64,000 nucleotides of DNA. Source: Annulohypoxylon bovei var. microspora. Lineage: Eukaryota; Ascomycota; Sordariomycetes; Xylariales; Hypoxylaceae. The translations under genes and the position numbers were made by a program. This document shows, piece after piece, positions 13,927 to 25,425 of this stretch. The DNA is taken from NCBI GenBank assembly GCA_022836615.1, contig MU405295.1, positions 1 through 64,000 of the forward strand, read 5' to 3'. The first letter of the stretch is position 1; each line of letters begins with the position of its first letter. The notes below the pieces were generated by a model that saw only the letters and a program-made list of their open reading frames with translations, did no database searches and was not told the origin of the DNA.

Positions 13927-14976
13927 ACGCGAGGCCACCCGTTCGGGTGGCACAATATCCCGAGTTTAGCCGGGGGTCGATGGTTCGATTCCTCGATCTC
14001 CCGTTTTTATTTCTTTTGCCATGCGACGAAACCACCCACCACCACGGTTCGCGCACCCGTTTAGCCACCCTTTGAACCTCCCCTTTAGCCACCCGTGCTG
14101 CCATCCGTCTAACCGCCCGTTGAACCACCCGTAACAACCCCGTAAGCCACCCCTTATCGAACCCCTAAGCCACCCCTTATCGAACCCTTAAGCCACCCGC
14201 CGGGCCTCCCCTTTAACCACCCTTCAAACCACCGGTCTAACCCCCGGCCAGCCCCCGTAGCCACCCGTAGCCACCCGTCTAACCACCTGTTGAACCACCC
14301 CTTAAGCCACCCCGTTAGCCACCCCTTATCGAACCTTTAAGTCACCCGCCGGGCCTCCCGTCTTGCCACCCGTTGAACCCCCGGCCTAGCTACCCGTTGA
14401 GCCTCCCGTCTAGCCACCCCTTAAGCCTCCCGTTGAACCACCCCCCGTCTTGCCACCCGTCTTGCCACCCGTTCAGCCACCCGTAGCCACCCGTAGCCAC
14501 CTTTCTAACGCCTTAGCCACCTTCTCAGATTAAGGGTCTTTTTTTACTTATATAACCTGTTTTGAAGATCAGGGCCAATTGAACTGAAAAGAGTCAATTA
14601 CGTAAGCCCTTTATGTAATCAATTCATCGCTGCCACCCAACTGGTCCGTGCGCGACAACCAGCTTTTGACAAGCTTTTCGTTTCTGAAAAACTGAATCTT
14701 GTCGAAAACCACCTTCTCGCGAACGGGCCACCTCGAAAGTTGAGACCTACGAGTTTGATTGGTTAAAAGCTCTGAGATGGACCCACCTCCAAGACAATGC
14801 AACCAATCAATCGCTGTGGACATACCGGCCCTTGGGGAGATAACGGGGTTTACGAACTTTTAGCGCCGGAGATACGGAATTACCGCGATAGGAGATTTTT
14901 GATAAGGATGGACCATGGAGAAAAAAAAAAACACACCAAAGCTGTACCCGTTCAATTACCCTCGTTAAACTCGGGC
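13927..14976 (-). mobile_element. Helentron-like (Helitron2-type) non-autonomous element, copy 2
   Basis: Read on the minus strand, the element starts with the subterminal motif GCCCGAGTTTAAC (14964-14976). About 450 bp of unique DNA and a G-rich minisatellite (about 14020-14510, units like GGGTGGCTAAAC) follow. It ends with GCTAAACTCGGG (13959-13970), the inverse of the first motif, and a 7-bp hairpin with a GTTC-type loop (13934-13951) a few bases before the end. Asymmetric subterminal inverted repeats plus a 3' hairpin, with no terminal inverted repeats, are the known marks of Helentrons and their non-autonomous relatives. A longer stem-loop carrying GGTTCGATTCC lies at 13971-14001. No Rep-helicase is encoded. 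The sequence is almost free of RIP-like change, while its flanks are saturated. Confidence 0.7.
13982..13992 (+). promoter_or_regulatory. B-box-like motif GGTTCGATTCC in a stem-loop of the Helentron-like element
   Basis: The motif matches the RNA polymerase III internal B box (GGTTCGANTCC). It sits in the loop of a 9-bp stem made by GGGGGTCGA and TCGATCTCCC. The upstream TGGCACAATATCC resembles a loose A box. The cloverleaf of a tRNA cannot be drawn (no acceptor stem), so this is not called a tRNA gene. The same motif recurs in copies 1, 3 and 5 and in the relative at 36952-36962. Confidence 0.35.
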
Positions 14977-15855
14977 ACCACTTTAAAAAATATTATATAT
15001 AAAAATTTAAAATTATTTATAATTAAAATAATTTTTAATAAAATATATATTTATTTAATTTTTAAAATTTAAATAATTAATAAATATTATTTATTAATAA
15101 ATAAATTAATTTTTAAATGAATTTTATTATTTTAATAATATTAAATTTTAATAATGTGGCTTAGGTCCGGGCGCGGCTTCTTTACTTTATCGAAATCCTT
15201 ATCGATAAAACATTATTATATTAAAACCTTTTCTTAAACGTATACCTTTTTATATTTAAATAATTTTTTAATATAATTATTATTTAATAAATAATTAACA
15301 TATAATTAAAGCTTTTAATTCGGCGATTCGAAATATGTAAACATTTTTTTAATATAAGCTTTATAAGGTAAATAAATGGTTATTTTATTTTATCCCGAAA
15401 ATATTTTTTCGGCTTAAATATTTTTACCATTACTTAGTAACCCCGAAGGTTTTAAGTTTCTTATATATTTTCATTTTTATATTTAAATAATTTAATAAAA
15501 AAACCTTTAATTAAATTTAAATTAAATATTATAATAACCTTCGAAAACCATAATCGAACAATTTAAATTTAATTAAATTAACATTATTATAAATGTAAAT
15601 ATCGAATAAAAAGTAAAATAAATTATAAAAAATAAAAAGCTTCGGGAAATATCACATACGACCGGAATACCCGGGCGTAAATAAAAATAATAATTTACCC
15701 CCTTATAACGTATACATCGAAAAACTAAATATATATTTAAATTCTTTTAATTAAAAACTTTTAAATAACCATGATTTTTATTTCGTAAATTATGTTTATA
15801 AAAAGTTATTCGAATGTAAAACGATGAATCTTATTATGTTAATATTTAATGTGGT

Positions 15856-16072
15856 TGTGGATCCCCGATTTAAAGGTTTCCGCAACAACGCTTGGACCAC
15901 CTGCGGTGGCAAGCGTTGGTTATTAAAATAACCTTAAATCGCATATAAATCTAATTAATTATAAAACCTAGATTAATTAACAATTAATTACATGAGTTTA
16001 CTTTTATTAATACAAAATAACGTTTATTACACATAAATAATATTCCGTACAATTAAAAGGCTCGGACGCACA
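15856..16072 (+). repeat. Left LTR (217 bp) of the Gypsy element, little mutated
   Basis: It starts TGTGGATCCCCGATTTAAAG and ends GGCTCGGACGCACA. It matches 21330-21546 base for base in length. Here most CpA and CpC sites survive (for example CCGCAACAACGC), while the right LTR has lost them. Confidence 0.8.
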
Positions 16073-18929
16073 AATAATTATTTGCGTAAATAAAACGTTA
16101 ATAACGTAAATTAATTTATTTTTATACCCTTTTTTCACATTTTCACACCTTTTATACCAGCTTTCAAAACCATATTTAAAAGCTTTAATTCGCTTAATAA
16201 ATTAACCGGCAAAATTAAAAGCAAAGTTAAAAATAAAAGCAAAGTAATAATAAACGTCTTTAACGTCGCTAAAATCCTTAATACCATTAATTTTATTAAT
16301 TTTTAAAAGAATTATAATAATTTAATCCATTAAATCCATTTACAACTTAAATTATTAACCTTTAATTAAGTAAAAGTTAATAAAGACTTAAATAAAAACA
16401 TAAATAATTAATTTAAACATATATTTAACTTAATAACGAATTTTATAATAATTATAACGATAACGAAAACGGTTTAACTGCATTAACATTATATTAATAA
16501 AAATTTAACATTAAATTAAAATTAAATTAAACCGTTAAACCCATCATTATATAATTTAAACGAGCTTTTAAACACCCGTTACATTAAATGGCACGACTTT
16601 AACTTATAATCGTTTTTATATTTAAAATAACTTAAAAACCGCACGTTAAATAAACGTTTTTTTAATAAAAAGCTTAACTTTTAAAAAATTAACATTTTAA
16701 ATAAGGTTTAAATTAATTAAAAAAAAAAGTTAAATAAATTTAACCGAAAACCATATTACTTACTAAAGCATATAAATTCCTTAAATATAAAAAAAAAAAA
16801 AATAATATTTTCATCGTTAAAATTAATATAAACGGATTATACCGTTTTAAATAAACTTAACGAAATATAAAATAAATTAAAAGTAACCTTAATACTTTAT
16901 TCCTTATAAACCATAAGAATTTCCATAAAATTATTAAATGATTTTTAATAAATAACGATTTACATATAAACATAAAAGTTAACCTAAGTCACATTTTTAA
17001 AAATAATATTTTAAATATTAAAAAAACACCACGTATTCCACAACCCGTTTATTATATTCATAACCTTATTATTATAACAAAATAAAAGTTTCATGAACTT
17101 TATGAAAAAAATACGGGAAGCTTTTTACAAGTTCCTCGTACGTATTAAAAACTCGCATTAAAATCGTGAAATATTAATTAACTTATTACGCACTTACGCA
17201 TTAAACATATAATTATCGTTTTATAACCAAATCAATCCCTTAAATATAATTTAAATAATAAAAAAAACAATATAACGAACGGCGTTAATTATTTAAACAT
17301 TAATCGAAAATAAAATATATAACACACCCGTAATAACTATTACATTTCATAATATAACGACGTTTTTTTATAACTTATAAATCTTAAAAACAATAATAAC
17401 TTAATTAAACATAACTTAATTAAAACCTTAAAATTCAACGAAAATAATATTAATAACGACATAATAAACAATAATATCGGATCTTAAATAAAATAATCGA
17501 TAAATTAATTTAATTAAAAAAAAACGGATTTATAATAAAAGCATCCGATAATAAATATTTTAATTATAATAAAAAAGGCCATTAAATAAAAGATTATATT
17601 TAAAAGCCACGTTTTCTTCGAAAAACTTTAATATATTTAACGAAATCCGAAAAAATCACGTTAAAAAGCACCTTATTTAAAAAAAACAATAATAATCGTT
17701 AAAAATTCGGAAAAAAAATCCGAAATATTTACGATAAATAAAAAAACAAAAATAATAATAAACGAATTTATTTCGCAAAGGATAAAAATAAAGAATAAAA
17801 TTAATAAAACTTAATAAAAGCATTAATTAAATTAAATATCGATTTAAAATTAATTAATTTATTTAATAACCTCGGTAACAAAAATTAAAATAATTATATT
17901 CATTTAATAAAAGTAAATAATAATTTTAAACCACCACCACATAAAAATAAATTAATTAAAAAAGGATATAAAGAATAATATAACCTTTTTATAATTAAAT
18001 TAAACGATGAAAAACATTTCACAACTTTTTTCGATTATGGTTACGCGACTTATTACGTTTCACAATCTTTAACAAAGAATTTATAAAAATACGAAACAAG
18101 ACGACCATTTATTATAATAAAAATAAATAATTTAAAACCACGTATAACGAAAAATGCTATTATTACGGCAAGGTTTAAAACCAAAAATAAATACAACGCC
18201 TTATTCACGGTATTAGCGAGAATCGTTTTAAATAAAACGTTTTTAAAAAACTTTACATTTAAAAAAGATATATTTCACAAATAAGAAATTTAATGTAAAA
18301 ACGAGGTAAATAAAAAAACCATCGTATTATAAAAATACGAAGGAAAACTTACTTTAAAACCAGTTAATAAGGTGTTAATTAATTACGCACAAAAGTCAAT
18401 TTTCAACGTTTTTTATAAACTTAAATTACGATAATATAAAAATATATTTATTAATAATAATGTGATTAATGTTTATTTAAATATTTATATTAATAAAATA
18501 TTTAAACTTTTCGACGAAAAAAAACAACGAATAAATATAATTACGAAAATATAATATTATATTAATATAAGTGATTTTTTATTTATAAAATTTCCCTTAA
18601 AAAGGTATAACTTATAATAAAAGTAAATGTTACATAAATTTATTAAAAAATATAAAGGAAAAATTATTCGAAAAAATAAAAGTCCTTGAGCTTTATTATC
18701 GTTATTTACCTTTAAAAAAACACTTAATTAAACGGTTATATTAAATAAAATAAATTTAAATGTAATTTAACGTTTTTATTACAATTATTAAAAAGTTAAT
18801 AAACGTATAAAAAAAAACGCGCATTTATTATTTAATGTTATGGATTAAATTTAAAAGGTATTAAGTTATAAATGGTATGTTTTTATTAATTTAAAAAACA
18901 AGTTTTAATATATACCCATGTATAGACCT

Positions 18930-19160
18930 TACCGCAAAAAAATAACTTTTGTAATTTTATTCGGAATATACGAATGGATAATAATGTCATTCGGCTTAAT
19001 AAACGCTTTAATAACGTTCCAAACGCTTATGGAAGAAATTATGGCTTTTTTTATTAAATGGTTGGTTAAATTATTAAATAATATAATAATATAAGCCGAT
19101 ATGAAAAAGTAATTACATAAATAACTTTTAATGGTTTTTAAGCGCCTCGCAGCATATGGC
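18930..19160 (+). pseudogene. Ty3/Gypsy reverse transcriptase fragment
   Basis: Seventy-seven codons read on the plus strand with three internal stops. The order of motifs follows the Gypsy reverse transcriptase core: FVILFGIYEW, then MSFGLINALITFQTLMEEI, then the segment where YLDD-IL is expected, and VFKRLAAYG at the end. The catalytic aspartates have become asparagines (NN), as expected from GAC to AAC by G-to-A change, and stops have replaced codons downstream. It is clearly dead. Part of this stretch is less mutated than the rest of the element. Confidence 0.75.
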
Positions 19161-21329
19161 ATAATTATTAATACCCTTAAATCTTAGCTTTTCGTTAAAA
19201 AAAAAGTTTTTTTTAGTTTTATCATTTTTGAAGTTAATATTAAGGTAAATTTAATTAAAGTGGTAGTAATTAAAGATTATCTTAAGCTTAAAATGATTAT
19301 ATAAATTAAAGTGTTTATTAATATAATAAGTTATTTTAAACATTTAATAAAAGATTATTCGATAATAATAATTTTATTAATAACCTTTATGAGTGGACTT
19401 AAAGGTGAATTTATTAAATTAAATGTAGAAACAATAATAATATAAAAAAAGATTTATGATTTAATTATTATTATGTTAATGGTATAACGATTTAATTAGA
19501 AATTATTTTTAATAATTAAATTAAACGTTAATAAATTATATGTTAAAATAGTTTTATTTTAATTATATTTTTATGGTAATTAAGATATTTTACATTTAAT
19601 GGTTTATTTTTTTAAAAAGCTTATAAATATGTAAATACATTATTTAATTTAAGAAAAAGAATTATTAAGAATTATATTATTATTATAATATTAACATTAT
19701 TAAATAAAAAAAAAAGAAATTATAATGGTTATAAATTATGAATCGCTTAAATTAATTAATATTAAGGTTAAATAATTTATTAAAATTATACATTTTTTAA
19801 ATATTATTAAATATTATAATATACGGATTATTTATCGCCCCGGTAAAGCTTATGTATTAATAAATTATTTATTTAAATTTCCCAATTTGAACTTAATTAA
19901 TAAAGTTTTATTAATTAACGAAAACGAAGTAATAATGAAACCCATTTAATACTTTCATAAATTTAATTAATTAAATTTTTAAGCGATTTATAAACATTTA
20001 TTATAAAGAATGGATTTTTTAATGGTAATAAAAAAAATGGGTAAAAAAACATTTTGTTAAGTATTAAGATTAGTTATATAAGATTTTAAAATATATTAAA
20101 GCATTTAAAAATTCTTTATATGCGGCGGGAACAATAATTAATATAATAAGTATGTAACTTATATTAAAATATAATGATATAACTTACCGATTAATGAACA
20201 TATATTATAATTAAAAACACATTACGATTAAAATAATACTTAAAAAAATAATAAAATTATTTTAATACCTTAAAATAACGTTAATAATATATTAGGTTAT
20301 AATTAAATGTTTTTTTTATTAATTAATAAAGAAATTAAATACGTTATTATTAAATTTATAACCGATATATTTTTTAATATTATTTACGTGTTAAATAATT
20401 AATTATACATTTTTAAAACAAACGGCGATATTAATAATAATTAAATACATTATTAATTAAATAAAAGTTAAAATAATACCATTAACGAAATTTATTAATT
20501 ATATTTCATTACTTACAAAAATCAAAGAAACATTTAATTATCCATAAGAATGGATATTTAATAACGCTTAAAATTTCATTAATTATAAAGTTATGAATTA
20601 AACTTAATAATATAATTCCACCGTAAAACCAATCACTTTTTTACGTTTTAAAGGTAATGGTAAAATAAAAAAAACTAATAATAACTTAAAAAGGATTATG
20701 TTTTAAAAATATTAAACAAATCTTATAATTATAAACCTACTTAATTTACTTTAATAAGCTTTAATTATCCATAACCATATTATTAAACTTAATAATTATA
20801 ATAATTTCTTTTTAATATTTAATACATAACCCCTTTAAGATTAACCATTTATTAAATACGTTAAATATACTCATAAATTAACCGAAGAAAAAAAGGCCGT
20901 AATTTAAAAACAATTAATGATATAACATAAAGCTTTTATAACCCATAGTTATCATAATAATATAAAAGCATTTTAAAAACAAATAAAAGTGTACTTATAA
21001 AAAAAGAAAAGTTTAATATGTATTTACATTCTTAAGGATTAAATATTAAAAATATAATAATAAATAAATAAATATAAGCCATATTATAATAACTTATAAG
21101 AAATTTACCGTTACCATTAAAATAATACTTATTAATTACATAGCTTAAAAAAGTTAATGCTTTTTAATAAATATAATAATAATAACTTGTTCCCGGCATA
21201 TATTAATAACGGTCACTTTATACAAAGCTTATGGTATATAAGTAAATAAATATTTAATTAAAACTAATAATAATTATAAAAAGGATTACGTTTATAATAA
21301 TTATAAATAATTATAATAAAAAAAAATGA

Positions 21330-21546
21330 TATAAATCTTTAATTTAAAAATTTCCGTAATAACATTTAAACCATTTACGGTAATAAACATTAGTTATTAA
21401 AATAACCTTAAATCGCATATAAATTTAATTAATTATAAAACTTAAATTAATTAATAATTAATTACATGAGTTTATTTTTATTAATATAAAATAACGTTTA
21501 TTATACATAGATAATATTTTGTATAATTAAGAGGCTCGGACGTACA
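21330..21546 (+). repeat. Right LTR (217 bp) of the Gypsy element, heavily mutated
   Basis: Aligned with 15856-16072, it shows many C-to-T and G-to-A differences in the first 100 bases (GCAACAACGCTTGGACC became GTAATAACATTTAAACC) and fewer later. The length is identical, with no indel. Confidence 0.8.
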
Positions 21547-21641
21547 TGGTGACGGCTTATTAATAAAGTTTTCAACCAATTAAAACAGCCGCGCCCGGAC
21601 CTGAGCCACATTATTGAAATTTAATATTATTAAAATAATAA

Positions 21642-23238
21642 AACTTTTTTAAATTAATATTAAAAAGTTATAATTTTGGTAATTTTATTAAAATATAAAC
21701 TTATATATAAAAAGTTACGAATATATTTCCGGCATTTTTTTACTTTTATTTATTAAAATTAAAATTTATTTTAAATTTCGGGATATTATTTATTAAAGGT
21801 TAAATTAAAAAAAAATTAATTAAAACTTTTAAAATATAATTACGCACTTTTTTAAATATATATATCGTCGTTTATATTAATAATTCTTAATTAAAAAATT
21901 ATATAAAATATAAATATACCATTTATAAAAATATTTATAACGTTAAATTTAATTGTAATAAATTAAATTAAATTAAAGTTTTTAACGTTAAAACGAAAAA
22001 AATTAAATATAAGTTTTACGAAATTATATAAATAAATAATAAATACACCATTTACATATATTTAAATAACATAATAATTATTTTAAAATTATAAAAAAAG
22101 CCGGCTTTTAATTTTTAAAACGTTTTTTTAAAATTCCATTAATTTTTTATTTTAATTAACATTTAAATACATTAAATATTTAAATATATTAATGTTTTAA
22201 AAAATGAATATATTAACGAATTAATTAAAAAAAATATCACTTTTTTTAAAAACTTACATAAATTATTTATTTATATAACGATTTTTAAAATATATTAAAT
22301 TAAAATAATTAATATTTATAAAAAATAATAAAATAAAAAAGTTATAATGTTTTTTTTATATTAATTACTTAAATTATTTACGAAATTAAAATATTTTAAA
22401 AAATTAATATTATTAAAAAAATATTACATTATTTATTAATAATTAAATTAAGTTATAATAACTTTATATAATATTATAAAAAATTTAATTATTTTAACGT
22501 AAAATTAAAATGTTTATACGATAAAACGAAAGCTTTTAATTATTTGGTTTTTTATAAAAAAACTTAAACTTTAAACTTTAAAATTAAATGGTTAACTTTT
22601 TAATTTAATTTTAATAATTAAATTAAATATTAATAATAATTTTTAAAAAAATTTAAAAAATTCGCATATTTTTTAAAAATAATTAATTATTTTTAATAAA
22701 TTTATTTATATTATTAAGTTATTAAACTTATTTATTTAATTAATTATTTAATTTAATTAAAGGTCCGGGAATCGGCGAATAATATTATTTTTTTTATTTT
22801 TTTTTTTTTACTTTTAAAATAAAATTTAAAAATATTTATAATTATTAAATAATTATTAACGTAAAAAGCACCTTTATACACGTTTAAAACATTCGTTTTA
22901 ATAATAAACGTTTTAAAGTTCGAACATTTTAAATTTAAATAACTTAAAAACGAAAGCCGATAAATTAATAAATCGATAATTTTAAAAAAAATATCCCCGA
23001 ATTATTATTATATTAAACATAAACTTATACGAAGGAATTAATAAAAACGGTTAAAATATTATTATATATGTTATTAAATTAAATTTATAAAATATTTTTA
23101 TATAAACTTTATATAAACTTAAATTTAAAAATAACTTTATACGCCGCATACCCCTAAGGAAATTCGCGAGGAATAATCATTCCCTTTTACCCCGACGTTA
23201 AATATACCAATTAACCAACCAACCAACCTCACCGCCGC
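21642..23238. repeat. AT-rich RIP-like DNA, grading into a GC-richer island
   Basis: No gene or named element is visible to about 23150. After that the composition rises sharply towards the broken gene that follows, with CCAACCAACCAACC near 23213-23227. Confidence 0.6.
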
Positions 23239-25425
23239 CTAACTTACTGCCATAACCAAGCACTTTGTAAACCCCATGCAACCGTACCAAAATAGAACAG
23301 TCCAGCTTAGCCTTTCAACAAAATGCACGCCCCAGCCGATCGCGCTGCCCTTGATGGGACAGGCTTCAAGTCTGAGTCGCAACTTCTTAGGGATGCGGCT
23401 ATATAATATAAGGAGGGTATCAGCGTCTTCGGGGTGGGGGAAGTGCATGGGCATGTTGGAGCCTATAGGCGGAAAGTTTTCAACAGGCTCATATGTGTAG
23501 TGAGGCCCAGCAGGCGGGATGGAATGGCCAGGCTTACCCCGGTCCAGGTGGAAAAAACCGCCAAACCGCCAAATCAATTTAATTACAATGTATTTAGTGG
23601 CTTACACTGTATACGCACTGTATTTATCCCTGTACGCTTAGGGGGCTTAGGGGCTATAGTTATAAGGCCTTCAGCGCATACTGATTTTCAGCCAATTAGA
23701 TTGCGCCTGCAAGTAGATACTTACACTTTATTCAATTGCGCCTGCGCTTATACCTACTCAATAAATCTAAATTTAAGTTCATTCGAAAGCGCTTTTAAAG
23801 ACTTATTTAATAATGAAATCTTTGTTATTATAAACCGTGTTTTGAAGCTGTAAGATGGGTCCGAAACATTGAAAAGCTGGCACGTATTATGAGTAAATAC
23901 CAAAAGTTATTGATTTGGGGGTCACATGACCATATGTGCACAGACCACTATCCTGAATCATTTTCGTCACGTGGTCACCCTCAGCTGAACATTCTTTGTA
24001 TTTACCTAAGGTATGCGCCAGTTTTTCAACCTTTTAAACCCATTTAAGTCGATGCGCATATAGATTAAAACAGTACAATTGATTAAATTCAATTGGAAAT
24101 TAAACGCGCTTTCGAATAAGCCTAGAATCAGCTTCAAAGAGTAAATATTAGCGTGGGCGCAATTGAATAAAGTGCAAGTATCTGCTTGCAGGCGCAATCT
24201 GATTGGCTGAAAATCAGTATGCGCTGAAGGCCTTATAACTATAGCCCCTAAGCCCCCTAAGCGTACAGGGATAAATACAGTGCGTATACAGTGTAAGCCA
24301 CTAAATACACTGTAATTAAATTGATTTGGCGGTTTGGCGGTTGTTGTGAAATGGCCCACCGTCAGGCTTCACGTCAACGAGGCAGCTTTTAAAGAGTTCG
24401 AACTAGATGGTTCCAGACGGGATTAACGTAGAATTCATATTCATTTACTGTATTCTTCTCTTATCTCCCGTATGTTTCGCTCATGTTATTTTAATGTGTA
24501 CATATGCATCAAATTCATTTAATTAGTCGGTTAGAGAGGATATGTGGGTATTATTACCTGGACAAAGTCGACAGAGACGACTGTTTTCGGTCTCGCCCAC
24601 GTACCCGGGCCTCATTCAATATCGTAGTAGTGCTTGAGGGCCTGGAAGAACTCTCGGTCCGAGTTGATATTGCATGTATCAGCTTGTTAAAGTTTCGTGC
24701 CCCAGCGGCGAAAAGGAATACACATTAAGACAAAAAGATGAGATTCTGGACCAACCATGGACCGCTTAGAGCAAACACCCACTTTGGAGGCTATTCCCTT
24801 ATCTTGGCGCTAGTATGGTAATTTATAAGTCTTGTTCTTGTTATAAAAACTAGTTGTTAGTTTCTGCCATAACTGTCGTACAAATGACCCTGGCTTCTTA
24901 AGAGGATTCGGTCCGTTGTCCACGTCAAGTGGCTCCATGGCTTCCAAGGGTTTTCCGTATTCCTGGAGTAATTCCTGCAGACAATCCAATACTCCTGTCT
25001 GGAGCTCGATATATTCATCACAAATAACTCGCCCACACCTCTAATATATCATCACCAAGGACCTTCTTCATTCGATGGTAAATACATACACATGTACAAA
25101 AGAGGCTCCTCTTTCCGTCTGCCGGACGTGGGTTGCGGAGTGAGTTAAAAACCTTGTCTACGCATAACATAGCTGTTGCTACGATATTACTGGAAAGGGA
25201 CTCGGGTCGCGGAAGCCGAAGGAATGTATGGATATTTAATTCGAGGCTGTGAATAAGTTCCGTTTCAAAGAAAAATTCTTCGGCGAGGTTATTTTAACTT
25301 ATCTCAATGAGTTCAGCCTATAATTCGAATAACGAGCGGTGTAACGGCGTTGAACTGCCGTTACTCCTGAGGTATATGTCACAAGATTTCAGCTTTTCGA
25401 TGGTTAATCACGTCACGTAATTAAT
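23239..25425 (-). pseudogene. Broken fungal gene of unknown function, interrupted by a foldback element
   Basis: Coding-like segments line up on the minus strand from about 25420 down to 23239. The first (about 25420-24830) has in-frame TAG (25318-25320) and TAA (25294-25296), where CAG and CAA would keep the frame, and a frameshift near 25030. A second segment (about 24680-24558) contains NSDREFFQALKHYYDIE, then TGA (24612-24614). It ends at a GT donor, and an acceptor TAG follows before 24402. The third (24402-24343) is cut by the foldback element 23556-24342, and the frame goes on at 23555 with FHLDRGKPGHSIPPAGPHY, PPIGSN, HFPHPEDAD and SRIPKKLRLRLEACP. From memory, this C-terminal pattern occurs in uncharacterised fungal proteins with a hydrophobic tail; the function is unknown. 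The three stops are all C-to-T type. Confidence 0.65.
23556..24342. mobile_element. Foldback/MITE-like element with about 235-bp inverted arms
   Basis: The arms 23556-23790 and about 24107-24342 are inverted copies, with some divergence towards the centre. Both begin AACCGCCAAACCGCCAAATC and share a block around GCGCATACTGATTTTCAGCC. The 310-bp centre has no open frame of note. The two short open frames on opposite strands that share a peptide arise from the inverted arms and are not genes. It has no transposase, so it depends on another element. It landed inside the broken gene described above, and little RIP-like mutation is seen in it. Confidence 0.75.

Larger units (their letters stand above)
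15856..21546 (+). mobile_element. Ty3/Gypsy LTR retrotransposon, inactivated by RIP-like mutation
   Basis: Two LTRs of exactly 217 bp bound a 5.69-kb unit. The four bases TGGT flank both outer ends (15852-15855 and 21547-21550), a possible target duplication. A reverse-transcriptase remnant at 18930-19160 reads on the plus strand and identifies the superfamily. A purine-rich run (21318-21329) lies directly before the right LTR, where a polypurine tract belongs. The interior holds many stops produced by C-to-T and G-to-A change, so no product can be made. The element sits inside the inverted-repeat element 15122-21641. Confidence 0.8.
15122..21641. mobile_element. Inverted-repeat DNA element split by a nested Gypsy retrotransposon
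   Basis: Arms of about 57 bp at 15122-15178 and 21583-21641 are inverted copies of each other. Their GC-rich core is TGTGGCTTAGGTCCGGGCGC at the left and the complement with C in place of T at the right. Between them lies the LTR element 15856-21546, so only about 0.7 kb (15179-15855 and 21547-21582) belongs to the outer element. Without the insertion it would be roughly 0.8 kb, the size of a MITE or of a deleted DNA transposon. The inner 0.7 kb has no gene I recognise. The arms kept their GC core although the surrounding DNA is fully AT-rich. Confidence 0.6.

Noticed and set aside
18929..19162. 77-residue minus-strand open frame
   Set aside because: It is the complement of the Gypsy reverse-transcriptase remnant, whose motifs read on the plus strand.
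23239..23577. An intact 112-residue gene on the minus strand
   Set aside because: Its first residues come from the foldback element; the rest is the C-terminal part of the broken gene 23239-25425.
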